Source: Geodermatophilus tzadiensis
Lineage (GTDB): Bacteria; Actinomycetota; Actinomycetes; Mycobacteriales; Geodermatophilaceae
Length of the DNA stretch: 64,000 nt
Reading direction: 5' to 3'
Assembly (NCBI RefSeq): GCF_003002915.1
Contig: NZ_PVTG01000009.1
Location: 124,001-188,000, forward strand
Shown here: positions 33,393-41,668 of the stretch, piece after piece
Numbering within the stretch: position 1 is the first letter of the stretch
How the letters are laid out: every line of letters starts with the position of its first letter
Notes under the pieces: generated by a model
Databases searched by the model: none
The model's input: the letters and a program-made list of their open reading frames with translations, nothing else
What the model was told of the DNA's origin: nothing
Position numbers and translations under genes: made by a program

Positions 33393-35006
33393 ATGGACGA
33401 GACGTACGACGTGGTGGTCATCGGCGGGGGAGCGGCCGGCCTGTCCGGGGCCCTCGCCCTGGGACGGGCGCGCCGCTCGGTGGCGGTGGTGGATGACGGG
33501 ACGCCGCGCAACGCGCCGGCGCACGCGATGCACAACTACCTGGGCCGCGACGGCACACCGCCCGGCGACCTGCTCGCCGCGGGGCGGGCCGAGGTGGCCG
33601 GCTACGGCGGCGTGCTGGTGGCCGACACGGCCACGGGGGTGGACGGCGAGATCGGCGCGTTCACGGTGCGGACGGCGGGTGGTCGGACGCTGCGGGCACG
33701 CCGGCTGCTGGTCACCACCGGCCTGACCGACGAGCTGCCCGACATCCCGGGCGTGCGCGATCTGTGGGGCACCGACGTGCTGCACTGCCCGTACTGCCAC
33801 GGCTGGGAGGTGCGCGACCAGGCCGTCGGCGTCGTCGCCACCGGTCCGATGTCGCTGCACCAGGCGCAGCTGTGGCGGCAGTGGAGCGCCGACGTCGTGC
33901 TGTTCCAGCACACGGCGGAGCCGCCGCCGGCCGACGTCGCCGAGGCCCTGGCCGCGCGCGGCGTCCGCGTGGTGACCGGCGAGGTCGTCGGGCTGGAGAC
34001 CGACGGCGGCCGGCTCACCGGCGTGCGCCTGGCCGACGGCGAGGTCGTGCCGCGCGCGGCCGTCGTCGTCGCGCCGCGCTTCACCGCCCGCTCGGCCGTG
34101 CTGGCCGACCTGGGCCTGGAGGCCGTGCCGTTCCGGATGGGGGAGGCCGTCGTCGGCTCGCACGTGCCGGTCGACGCGCGCGGCGCCACCGCGGTGCCCG
34201 GCGTCTGGGCGGCGGGCAACCTCGCCGACCCCAGCGCCCAGGTGATCGGCTCGGCCGCGGCCGGGCTGACGGCCGGCGCCGGGATCAACGCCGACCTGCT
34301 CGCCGAGGACACCCGCCTCGCCGTCGACGTGCTGCGCGCGCAGACCGACCCGGAGTACGGCGAGCAGTGGTGGGAGGAGCGGTACCGCTCCCACGCGCAC
34401 GGGGCCTGGAGCGGCCGGGTCAACGACGTGCTGGCCACCGAGGCCGCCGACCTGCCGCCGGGTCGCGCGCTCGACGCCGGGGCGGGGGAGGGCGGCGACG
34501 CCGTCTGGCTGGCCCGGCGCGGGTGGGCGGTGACCGCGCTCGACCTCTCGCGCACGGCGCTGGACCGCGCCGCCGCGGCGGCCGCGGCGGCCGGGGTGCC
34601 GCTGGAGACCCGCAAGGCCGACATCTCGTCGTGGGAGCCCGGCGACGAGCGCTGGGACCTGGTGACCGCCTCGTTCCTGCACTTCCTGCCCGCCACCCGC
34701 GACGACGTGCTGCGCCGGCTGGCGTCCGCCGTGGCCCCGGGCGGGACGCTGCTGGTGACGATGCACGACGGCGGGAACGTCTCCCGCGGCGTGCAGCGGC
34801 CGGGCCCGGCGGAGTGGTACGCCACCGGCGAGCAGCTGGCCGCCGTCCTCGACACGGAGGACTGGGAGGTCGAGGTGGCGGAGTCGCGTCCCCGGGAGGC
34901 CAGGTCGCACGAGGGCGGGGCGCACGAGCACGGGTCGGTGCACGTGGCCGACGCGGTGCTGCGGGCGCGCCGCCGTCAGCCGGTCGCGTCGTCCTCGCTG
35001 GTGTAG
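33393..35006 (+). CDS. Thioredoxin-reductase-like oxidoreductase fused to SAM methyltransferase
   Basis: A 537-residue fusion. Residues 1 to about 310 are an FAD/NAD(P) flavoprotein: VVVIGGGAAGLSGALALGRA at the N-terminus, redox-type Cys132/Cys135 in HCPYCHGWE, and the FAD closing motif GVWAAGNLADPS. From about 320 a class I methyltransferase follows (EQWWEERYRS, motif I ALDAGAGEGGDAVWLARRG, ALDLSRTALDRA), like the TehB/thiopurine methyltransferase group. A joint role in detoxifying a reduced chalcogen or thiol is an attractive guess. It overlaps the convergent hydrolase by 31 bp. Confidence 0.87.
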   Translation: MDETYDVVVIGGGAAGLSGALALGRARRSVAVVDDGTPRNAPAHAMHNYLGRDGTPPGDLLAAGRAEVAGYGGVLVADTATGVDGEIGAFTVRTAGGRTLRARRLLVTTGLTDELPDIPGVRDLWGTDVLHCPYCHGWEVRDQAVGVVATGPMSLHQAQLWRQWSADVVLFQHTAEPPPADVAEALAARGVRVVTGEVVGLETDGGRLTGVRLADGEVVPRAAVVVAPRFTARSAVLADLGLEAVPFRMGEAVVGSHVPVDARGATAVPGVWAAGNLADPSAQVIGSAAAGLTAGAGINADLLAEDTRLAVDVLRAQTDPEYGEQWWEERYRSHAHGAWSGRVNDVLATEAADLPPGRALDAGAGEGGDAVWLARRGWAVTALDLSRTALDRAAAAAAAAGVPLETRKADISSWEPGDERWDLVTASFLHFLPATRDDVLRRLASAVAPGGTLLVTMHDGGNVSRGVQRPGPAEWYATGEQLAAVLDTEDWEVEVAESRPREARSHEGGAHEHGSVHVADAVLRARRRQPVASSSLV

Positions 35007-35743
35007 AGCAGCCGCAGCCGGGCCGGCGGGGTGAACGGCCGCCAGCCGTCGCGGGTCTGGGCCAAGCGGTCGGCCACCAGCCACAGCACCGCCGGGTCGT
35101 GGCCCATCCCGAGGTGGCTGGCGTGCACGCCGACGTTCTCCGCGCGCGGGCCCGGCGTCTGGCGGCAGGCCCGCCAGTCGACGACGCCGTCCCACCGCGA
35201 GTAGACCGCCGTGCTCGGCACCGGCAGGCCGTCGGTGAGGCCACTCCGCCCACGCGGCACGGCGGTCAGGTGTCGCTGGCGGGCGTAGGCCCGGGCGCCG
35301 GGGCTGTCGTCGGACGCCCGGCCGGAGAGGCCGAACGGCGAGCCCAGGCTGATCACCTGCCGCACCTGCCCGGGCACGCGCAGCGCCAGCCGCCGCGCGT
35401 AGATGCCGCCGAGGCTCTGCCCGACGACGCTCACCGGCCCGCCGTGCTGCTCGGCCAGCCGCCGCACCAGCCGCGGCAGCTCGTCGGTGACCTCCTTGGT
35501 CGGCCCGCGGTTGCGGCCGAGCTCCCAGCCGACCACCGGGTACCCGAGCCCGCGCAACCAGCGGCGCAGGGTCACCGTGGACACGTCGGAGGCCAGCAGG
35601 CCGGGCAGCACCAGCACGCCGTGCGGCTCGCCCCGCGGGGCGCCGCGCAGGAGGGGGTAGGCCAGCGCCAGCGCGCCGGCGCTGGCCGCCGCCCGGACCG
35701 GCTCCGTGGCGGCGAGCAGGCGGCGGTCAGGGGACCAGGGCAC
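34976..35743 (-). CDS. Alpha/beta hydrolase (lipase-like)
   Basis: A 255-residue alpha/beta hydrolase with the nucleophile elbow VVGQSLGGIYARRLA, LPGLLASDVST at the oxyanion region, and the final His in GVHASHLGMGHDP. The first 25 residues contain Ala-rich hydrophobic sequence but no convincing signal peptide. The GTG at 35743 is chosen because GGAGGA stands 6 bp before it; the frame is open to 35833. The substrate is unknown, and no neighbour suggests one. Confidence 0.78.
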   Translation of the reverse strand: MPWSPDRRLLAATEPVRAAASAGALALAYPLLRGAPRGEPHGVLVLPGLLASDVSTVTLRRWLRGLGYPVVGWELGRNRGPTKEVTDELPRLVRRLAEQHGGPVSVVGQSLGGIYARRLALRVPGQVRQVISLGSPFGLSGRASDDSPGARAYARQRHLTAVPRGRSGLTDGLPVPSTAVYSRWDGVVDWRACRQTPGPRAENVGVHASHLGMGHDPAVLWLVADRLAQTRDGWRPFTPPARLRLLYTSEDDATG

Positions 35744-35812
35744 GGGGTTCCTCCGGCGGCGGCGGCAGTGGTGCCCGGGGCGCATACCCGGCCGGACGCG
35801 CAGGGACCCTCC

Positions 35813-35872
35813 GCATGACGCGGGATCCGTCACCCGATCCCGGCTCCCCTCCGCGCGGACCCCGCGTCATGC
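35813..35872. repeat. Nested inverted repeats between divergent genes
   Basis: GCATGACGCGGG (35813-35824) and its exact complement (35861-35872) enclose a second pair GGGATC (35822-35827) / GATCCC (35836-35841). They lie between the hydrolase promoter side and the small secreted protein gene, in the leader or promoter region of the latter. Confidence 0.6.
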
Positions 35873-35951
35873 CGGGCGGTCGGAGGGGTCTTCATGCGTG
35901 CACGGCCCACGCGGCGACGGCGCCGCCCGGGCCACTCACGGAGGAGACCCC

Positions 35952-36257
35952 ATGACCAGCACGCTCAAGCGCACGGCCTTCTGCCTGGCCGCCACCACCG
36001 CGCTCGTCACCGGGGTCGCCGGCACCGCCAGTGCCCAGCCGGTGGACCAGGACGGCCTCGTCAACGTGAACGTCGGTGACGTGACGATCCTCGAGGACGT
36101 CAACATCGGCGTTGCAGCGCAGTTGGCGGCCCAGATCTGCGGGGTCAAGGTCGGGCCGGTGGCCGTCCTGGGTACGGCCGTCGACCGCAGCGGCGACACC
36201 CGCACCGTCTGCGAATCGGACCAGGGACCGGTCACTCTCAGGCAGAACGCCGGCTGA
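35952..36257 (+). CDS. Small secreted protein of unknown function
   Basis: A 101-residue precursor with a clear signal peptide (KRTAFCLAATTALVTGVAGTASA, cut after about residue 28). The mature 73 residues have the pattern VNVNVGDVTILEDVNIGVAAQLAAQIC and a second Cys, so one disulfide is likely. I have the impression of similar Asn/Val-repeat secreted proteins in actinobacteria, but no function is known. The ATG at 35952 follows GGAGGAGACC. A single-gene unit with its own hairpin terminator. Confidence 0.75.
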   Translation: MTSTLKRTAFCLAATTALVTGVAGTASAQPVDQDGLVNVNVGDVTILEDVNIGVAAQLAAQICGVKVGPVAVLGTAVDRSGDTRTVCESDQGPVTLRQNAG

Positions 36258-36292
36258 CCGACCCGGCGCGGCTCCCCGGACGCACCCTGACC

Positions 36293-36336
36293 CCCGGCCG
36301 GGGACGGTGCCACCCCCGACGCCGTCCCCGGCCGGG
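36293..36336. terminator. 15-bp hairpin terminator between convergent genes
   Basis: CCCGGCCGGGGACGG (36293-36307) pairs exactly with 36322-36336 across a 14-nt loop. It serves the small secreted protein gene and probably the convergent stress operon too. Confidence 0.75.
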
Positions 36337-36393
36337 ACGCCTGCGCCCCTCCGTCGGTGACCGTCCCCCCGGCCCGGCGGAGGGGCCCGGCCG

Positions 36394-36684
36394 TCAGCGC
36401 CGGCGCAGCAGCGTCCGCTGGGCCATGTCCGACGTGGCCAGCACCTCGCAGAGGAACTCCGACGCCGCGGCGGCGACGTCGGGCAGCTCGCCGGCGGGGG
36501 TCCCGCGCAGGACCTCGAGCAGCACCTCGTGGTGCACGTGCGCGACCTCGAGGATCCCCAGCCCCTCGGTGACCGCGGCCCGGCCGAGCTCGTACCCGCG
36601 GTGCAGCGAGCCCTCACTGCGGCGGGCCAGGTGCGCGAGGAAGGCGACGCGGTAGTCGCGCGCGAACCCCTGCACGCCGGTCAC
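36394..36684 (-). CDS. Stand-alone RsbU N-terminal domain protein
   Basis: A 96-residue helical protein resembling the N-terminal domain of RsbU phosphatases, the part that binds the RsbT switch kinase: YRVAFLAHLARRSEGSLHRG, YELGRAAVTEGLGILEVAHVHH, then VLRGTPAGELP. No PP2C phosphatase domain follows. The GTG at 36684 overlaps the RsbS-like stop (GTGA). It is the last gene of the sigma/kinase-RsbR-RsbS operon, so it may dock the fused kinase domain without dephosphorylating anything, or act as adapter for a phosphatase elsewhere. Confidence 0.75.
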   Translation of the reverse strand: MTGVQGFARDYRVAFLAHLARRSEGSLHRGYELGRAAVTEGLGILEVAHVHHEVLLEVLRGTPAGELPDVAAAASEFLCEVLATSDMAQRTLLRRR

Positions 36685-37085
36685 GCCGACCCGCCCCGCG
36701 CCGCGGCCGCCGGCCGCCGGGGGCCGACGACCCGGTCGAGGAACTCCAGGCCCTCCTCGAGGTCGAGCGCGGTGTGCACCGACCCGGTGTCCATCCCCAG
36801 CGTCACCATCGCGAAGGCCACCTCCGGCTGGATGCCGACCACCACCGTCACCGCGCCGCGGAGCCGGGCGACCTCGCCGATCGTGCGCAGCGTCCAGCTG
36901 GCGAAGGAGTCCAGCACGTCGAGCGCGGCGACGTCGATGACCACCCCCCGCGCGCGGTCGCGGCCGATGCGCTCGACGAGGTCGTGCTGGAAGGCGGTCA
37001 TCTGCGTGTCGTCGAGGGCGGTGTGGATCGAGGCGATCAGGTAGGACCCCTGGCGCAGGATCGAGACCAGGCGGGGCCCGGTCAC
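36681..37085 (-). CDS. rsbS: RsbS-like STAS antagonist
   Basis: A 134-residue single STAS domain. The phosphorylatable Ser of RsbS is kept as Ser60 in DVLDSFASWTL, and the rest follows RsbS (IHTALDDTQMTAFQHDL, GIQPEVAFAMVTLGM). In the stressosome RsbS holds the RsbT kinase until phosphorylated. A 20-residue Ala/Arg tail is extra. The GTG start overlaps the RsbR-like stop by 4 bp and the next gene follows by the same overlap. Confidence 0.85.
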   Translation of the reverse strand: MTGPRLVSILRQGSYLIASIHTALDDTQMTAFQHDLVERIGRDRARGVVIDVAALDVLDSFASWTLRTIGEVARLRGAVTVVVGIQPEVAFAMVTLGMDTGSVHTALDLEEGLEFLDRVVGPRRPAAAARGGSA

Positions 37086-37984
37086 GGGACCGCCGTCCCG
37101 TCGTCCCTGGCGGTGCGGTAGCCGAGGAGGCGCTCGGCCTCCTCCAGCCCGCCCTGCAGGTCACCGATGGTGTCCATCTTGCTGAGGTCGACGCCGATGG
37201 TCACCAGCGTCTGGGCGATCTTGGGCGACAGTCCGGTGATGATGACGCTGGCGCCCATGAGCCGGGAGGCGTCGACGGTCTGCACGAGGTGGTTGGCCAC
37301 CGACTCGTCGACCTCGGGGACGCCGGTGATGTCGACGACGACGACGCGGGCGCGGTGGGTGCGGATGCCGGTGAGCAGCTGCTCGGTGAGCTGGCGGGCC
37401 CGCTCCCGGTCCAGGACGCCGATGATCGGCAGGATGAGCAGCCGCTCGCGCACCGGCAGGACCGGGGTGGACAGCTCGCGCAGCGCGTCCTGCTGCTGCC
37501 GGATGACCCGCTCGCGCTCCTCGACGAAGCTCACCGCGACGGTGTTGGCGATGCGGTTGGCCGCCGGCTCGTAGGCGTCGAGCACGCGGTTGAGCAGGCC
37601 GAAGTCGCGCTGGTACTTCTCGAACAGCGACCGGGCCAGCACGTCGCGCAGCAGCAGCACGATGCCGACGACCTCGTGGGTCTCCACCCCGCGCGGGATG
37701 ATCCGCTCGGAGAGGTCGCGGGCGTAGCGCTGCAGCGCCTCGACGCTGCCGGTCTCCAGCACCTCGACGTAGTTGTCGTAGACCGACGTCGTCTCGGCCG
37801 CCATCTCCTGCGGGGTCATGGCGTGCAGCAGCCCGGCCCGCTGGATGCGGTCGGACCACTCGTCCCGCAGCCGCGCGCGGTGCTCGCGCAGGTGCGCGAC
37901 GAGCTGGGGGAGCAGCTGGTCCTCGCCGAGGCCGTCGCCCCCGGCGGTCGCCCTCGTCGGAGCCGTTCCCTGGGTGCTGCTCAT
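37082..37984 (-). CDS. rsbR: RsbR-like stressosome coantagonist
   Basis: A 300-residue protein with an N-terminal helical sensor domain (about 25-165, globin-like RsbR_N type) and a C-terminal STAS domain (about 180-285). In the STAS domain the second phosphosite Thr is kept (Thr259 in IAQTLVTIGVDL), but at the place of B. subtilis Thr171 the sequence reads PEVDES, which aligns Glu227 to the Thr. The ATG overlaps the upstream fusion gene's stop (ATGA). Confidence 0.85.
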   Translation of the reverse strand: MSSTQGTAPTRATAGGDGLGEDQLLPQLVAHLREHRARLRDEWSDRIQRAGLLHAMTPQEMAAETTSVYDNYVEVLETGSVEALQRYARDLSERIIPRGVETHEVVGIVLLLRDVLARSLFEKYQRDFGLLNRVLDAYEPAANRIANTVAVSFVEERERVIRQQQDALRELSTPVLPVRERLLILPIIGVLDRERARQLTEQLLTGIRTHRARVVVVDITGVPEVDESVANHLVQTVDASRLMGASVIITGLSPKIAQTLVTIGVDLSKMDTIGDLQGGLEEAERLLGYRTARDDGTAVP

Positions 37985-39060
37985 CGATTACCACACCATC
38001 TCGTCATCGTCACCGTCGTGCCCCGCCCCACCTCGGAGGCGATCGCGAACTCGTCCATCAGCCGCCGGGCGCCGGGCAGGCCGAGACCCAGGCCGGCGTA
38101 GGTGCTGTAGCCGTCCTGCAGCGCCCGCTCGACGTCGGGGATGCCGGGGCCGGCGTCCCGGGCGGTCACCTGCACGCCCCGGCGGGGCTCGTCGAGGACC
38201 TCCACCACCACCTCGCCGGAGCCGGCGAACTTCACGATGTTGCGGGTCACCTCGGACACGGCCGTGGCGAGCAGCGTCAGGTCGGTGGGGGAGAAGCAGC
38301 CGAGCCGGCCGGCCAGCTCCCGGGCGGCCTGCCGGGCCGCGACGACGTCGGCGTCGCCCCCGATCGGGATGCGGACCTCGTCGTCGCGCTGCGGCGCCCG
38401 CTCGAGCAGCGGCTGGCTGAGCGCGGCGCAGACGTCGCACTCCAGCAGGTGCCGCCCGGCGTCGACCTCGCGCTGCCGACGCCGGTCACCGCTGGACAGG
38501 GCGAACAGGACCGGGCGGCAGCGCTCGGTCGGGGGCTCGGTGCGGTCCCGGGCGAGCAGGTACTCCACCCGCAGCCGGGCCCGGGCGCGGTGCAGCTGCG
38601 CGGCGACGGCGCCGGCGGTCGAGCCGAGCTCGCTGGCCAGCGACCGGGTGTCCCGCCCCGACACCTCGTGGGCGAGGAGCGCCTGGCGGTCCCGCTCGGA
38701 GAGCCGGGCCAGCGCCGCGGCGACGGCCGACCGCTCCTCCTCGGCGAGCAGCCCGCCCTCGGGGAGGTCCGGCGCGGTGAGGTCGACCACCCGGTGCTGG
38801 TTGCGCCGCTGCCGGTCCTCCTCCCGCCAGGCGGTCGCGACGACGTTGCGCGCGGTGGCGATGGCGTAGGGCTCGAGCATGCCGGGCTCGACCCGGCCGG
38901 AGGCGGCGAGCACGCGGGCGAGGGTCTCCTGGACGAGGTCCTCGGCGGCGGTGACGTCGGCGACGCGGGCGGCGACGATGCGTCGCACCATCGGGATGAG
39001 CGCGGCGACGGCGTCGGTGTCGCGCACCGGCGGCTCCCCGACCCACTCCGCGGCCTCCAC
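37981..39060 (-). CDS. Fusion of sigma-70 factor, zinc anti-sigma motif and RsbT-type kinase
   Basis: A 359-residue three-part protein. Residues about 17-87 are sigma region 2 (AAEDLVQETLARVLA), 112-169 sigma region 4 (LSERDRQALLAHEVSGRDTR, then AGAVAAQLHRARARLR). Next comes a ZAS zinc motif Hx3Cx2C (His204, Cys208, Cys211 in GRHLLECDVC). Residues about 232-354 are a GHKL ATPase like RsbT: N-box Glu270/Asn274 (SEVTRNIVKF), G1 ARDAGPGIPD, G2 GLGLGLPGARRL. The GTG at 39060 is preferred since TAGCGT (39073-39068) would give a leaderless start; GTG 39069 is the longer choice. It heads a four-gene operon. Confidence 0.82.
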   Translation of the reverse strand: MEAAEWVGEPPVRDTDAVAALIPMVRRIVAARVADVTAAEDLVQETLARVLAASGRVEPGMLEPYAIATARNVVATAWREEDRQRRNQHRVVDLTAPDLPEGGLLAEEERSAVAAALARLSERDRQALLAHEVSGRDTRSLASELGSTAGAVAAQLHRARARLRVEYLLARDRTEPPTERCRPVLFALSSGDRRRQREVDAGRHLLECDVCAALSQPLLERAPQRDDEVRIPIGGDADVVAARQAARELAGRLGCFSPTDLTLLATAVSEVTRNIVKFAGSGEVVVEVLDEPRRGVQVTARDAGPGIPDVERALQDGYSTYAGLGLGLPGARRLMDEFAIASEVGRGTTVTMTRWCGNR

Positions 39061-39086
39061 CCGCGGCACGCTACCGCCGCACGGCC

Positions 39087-39116
39087 GTCCCGGCGCCCCT
39101 TGCGGGACGCCGGGAC
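39087..39116. terminator. Hairpin between formamidase gene and stress operon
   Basis: GTCCCGGCG (39087-39095) pairs with CGCCGGGAC (39108-39116), with an inner CCC/GGG pair in the loop. It separates the formamidase transcript from the stress operon on the same strand. Confidence 0.65.
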
Positions 39117-39126
39117 GAACCGCAGG

Positions 39127-40149
39127 TCAGCGCTGCGCGAGGTAGGCGGCAGCGGTCTCCCGCAGCCGCTGGTGGACGCCGTCGGCGGCGACGGCGCCCG
39201 GCAGGTACCGCTTGGCCAGCTTGGCCACCATCGTGTAGTTGGTGTCGACCACGTTGCCCGCCGGCGCCAGGCCGGCCTGGCTGACCAGCTGCAGGGCGTC
39301 GAGGCGGTCCCAGCCGGTGAGCTCCGCCGCCCAGGTGACCAGGTCGTGCTGGCTGACCCGGTAGGCGTCCTCCAGCGGCCGCACCGAGCCGGTGGAGGCG
39401 AGGAACTCGTCGGTCTCCAGCCGCGGCCACGCGGGGCCGCCGCCCTTGACCAGGTCGACGACGACGACGGTGCGCATCGCCGACTCGACCGCGGTCCCGC
39501 AGACCTCGCCCTCGCCCTGCCGGCAGTGCCCGTCCCCGATCGACAGCTGACCGCCGGGCACGTTGACGCCGAAGTACGCCGTCGTGCCCGCGCGCATCTC
39601 GGGGGTGTCCATGTTCCCGCCGTGCGCGCCGGGCGTGATGCTGGCGAACACCTCACCGGAGGCCGGGGCGACGCCGATCGTGCCGTGCATCGGGTCCAGC
39701 GGGAGCTCCACCTCGGGGCCGCCGCGGCGCGGGCGGAACAGGCAGGTGCCGCGTTCCCGGTCGACCTCGTAGAGCCAGACCAGCTCCTCGAGCGGGTCGT
39801 GCAGCATCGCCGTGCTGTGCGTGGTGGTCAGCGCGCCGAAGTGCGGGAAGGTGCTCGACACCGCCCAGTCGCGGGCCGGCGCGATGTCGACCAGGTGCAC
39901 GGCGAGGGTGTCGCCCGGCTCGGCGCCCTCGACGGCGATCGGCCCGGTCACCGGGTTGAGGTAGGGGAACCGGCACACGACGCTCGGCAGGTCGTCGACG
40001 CCGCGCACCTTGCCGGCGTAGCAGTCCTCGGTGGTCAGTTCGACCACCGTGCCGGGGGCGACGGTCAGCAGCGGCTCGCCGCCACCGAACGACCACCGCC
40101 ACTGGTCGGGCGTCGGCTCCAGCGCGACGACCTCGAGGGACGCCGTCAC
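39127..40149 (-). CDS. fmdA: Formamidase/acetamidase family protein
   Basis: A 340-residue FmdA_AmdA family amidase that hydrolyses short aliphatic amides to ammonia and acid. Family stretches are the early VVELTTEDCYAGKV, GPIAVEGAEPGDTLAVHL, PHFGALTTTHSTAML, DPMHGTIGVAP and NVPGGQLSIGDGHCRQGEGEVCGTAVE. The GTG overlaps the permease stop by 4 bp, so both are coupled, pointing to uptake of an amide followed by hydrolysis. Confidence 0.88.
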   Translation of the reverse strand: MTASLEVVALEPTPDQWRWSFGGGEPLLTVAPGTVVELTTEDCYAGKVRGVDDLPSVVCRFPYLNPVTGPIAVEGAEPGDTLAVHLVDIAPARDWAVSSTFPHFGALTTTHSTAMLHDPLEELVWLYEVDRERGTCLFRPRRGGPEVELPLDPMHGTIGVAPASGEVFASITPGAHGGNMDTPEMRAGTTAYFGVNVPGGQLSIGDGHCRQGEGEVCGTAVESAMRTVVVVDLVKGGGPAWPRLETDEFLASTGSVRPLEDAYRVSQHDLVTWAAELTGWDRLDALQLVSQAGLAPAGNVVDTNYTMVAKLAKRYLPGAVAADGVHQRLRETAAAYLAQR

Positions 40150-41591
40150 AGCCCCTCCTCCGCCCGGATCTCGGGCTTCCGGCCCGTGGCCACCAGCACG
40201 CCCATCAGGACCAGGCCGACGACCAGCCAGACGAAGCCCAGCGTCTGCGCCGCCACCTGGGCGTTGATGATCACGTACACCAGGATCGCGAACCCGATGA
40301 CCGGCACCGCCAGGTGCAGCCACCAGTTCCGGCTGTGCAGCCGGCCCACGTAGTGCACGACGACCGAGACGTGCAGCAGCAGGAACGCCGACAGCGCGCC
40401 GAAGTTCACCAGCGTGGACAGCAGCGTGATGCCGTCCTCGCGCGTGGTCATGTACCAGCCCAGGACGAGGGAGACCGCCGCGACGAGGAAGGTGGCGTTG
40501 ACCGGGACGCGCCGGGTCGGGTGCACCTGCTTGAGGAAGGCGGGCAGCTGGCGGTCGCGGGCCATCGCGAACAGCAGCCGCGAGGTGGCCGCCTGCGCGA
40601 CGAGGGAGTTGGCGAAGCCCCACGCGATGGCCGTCGCCAGCGCCGTGAGGGTGCCCAGCCAGGCGCCGCCGGCCACCTCGGCCGCGTCGTAGAACGCGGT
40701 GCCCGCGGCGTCGCCCTCGGCGATGAGGGTGTCGGGGTCGGGCACCAGCAGCGCGGCGACCCAGGTCTGCACGATGAAGAGCGTGCCGGCCAGGGCCAGC
40801 GCGGCGACCATCGCCTTGCCGATCGAGCGGGCCGAGTCGCGGTTCTCCTCGGCGAGGGTGGAGATGCCGTCGAACCCGAGGAAGCTCAGCACCGCGACCG
40901 ACACCGCGCCGAAGACGAGCTCGAGGGAGAACGTGTCGGCGTTGTAGATCGGCGAGAAGTCGAAGCCGCGGCCCTCGCCGGACGCCAGCGCGACGACGCC
41001 GACCACCAGGAAGATGGCGAGCACGATCAGCTCACCGACCAGCATGATCTTGTTGACCCGCGCGGTGAACTCGATGCCGAAGTAGTTGACCACGGTGTTG
41101 AGGACGACGAAGCCGATCAGCCAGACCAGCACCGGCACCGAGGGCACGATCGAGTTCATCGCGATCGCGGCGATCAGGTACAGCAGGGCCGGGACGAGCA
41201 CGTAGTCGAGCAGGATCATCCAGCCGGCGATGAAGCCGACCGGCTGGGCGATGCCGCGCCCGGCGTAGGTGTACACGGAGCCGGCCATCGGGAAGGCCCG
41301 CGACATCTGGGAGTACGAGGCCGCGGTGAAGGCCATGGCCAGGCCGCCGATCGCGTAGGCGAGGGCCACCATGCCGCCCGACGCCTGGAAGACGCCGCCG
41401 AAGATGCCGAACGGGGCGATCGGGACCATGAAGACCAGGCCGTAGACCAGCAGGTCGGTGAAACTCAGCGAGCGCTTGAGCTCCTGGCGGTAGCCGAACT
41501 CCTCGACGCCGGCGGCGCCGGCCGCGGGGACCGCGCCGGCACCGGAGCTCCCGGTGCCGGGCGAGGACTGGGTGGTGCGGGGGTCGCTCAC
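40146..41591 (-). CDS. APC family permease
   Basis: A 481-residue, 12-helix amino acid/polyamine/organocation transporter. The first half has SFTDLLVYGLVFMVPIAPFG and YSQMSRAFPMAGSVYTYAGR, and helix 6 FLGFDGISTLAEENRDS is typical of this family. The N-terminal 40 residues are a soluble Gly/Ala/Ser tail. GTG 41591 has GAGAGGAGGAG in front. Its coupling to the formamidase suggests an amide or urea-like solute. Confidence 0.87.
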   Translation of the reverse strand: MSDPRTTQSSPGTGSSGAGAVPAAGAAGVEEFGYRQELKRSLSFTDLLVYGLVFMVPIAPFGIFGGVFQASGGMVALAYAIGGLAMAFTAASYSQMSRAFPMAGSVYTYAGRGIAQPVGFIAGWMILLDYVLVPALLYLIAAIAMNSIVPSVPVLVWLIGFVVLNTVVNYFGIEFTARVNKIMLVGELIVLAIFLVVGVVALASGEGRGFDFSPIYNADTFSLELVFGAVSVAVLSFLGFDGISTLAEENRDSARSIGKAMVAALALAGTLFIVQTWVAALLVPDPDTLIAEGDAAGTAFYDAAEVAGGAWLGTLTALATAIAWGFANSLVAQAATSRLLFAMARDRQLPAFLKQVHPTRRVPVNATFLVAAVSLVLGWYMTTREDGITLLSTLVNFGALSAFLLLHVSVVVHYVGRLHSRNWWLHLAVPVIGFAILVYVIINAQVAAQTLGFVWLVVGLVLMGVLVATGRKPEIRAEEGL

Positions 41592-41668
41592 GACTCCTCC
41601 TCTCGGCCGGCTCGCGGGCCGGACGCCGGGAGGGTAGGCCGAGATCCTTCCAAGCGGAAGCACCGGGG

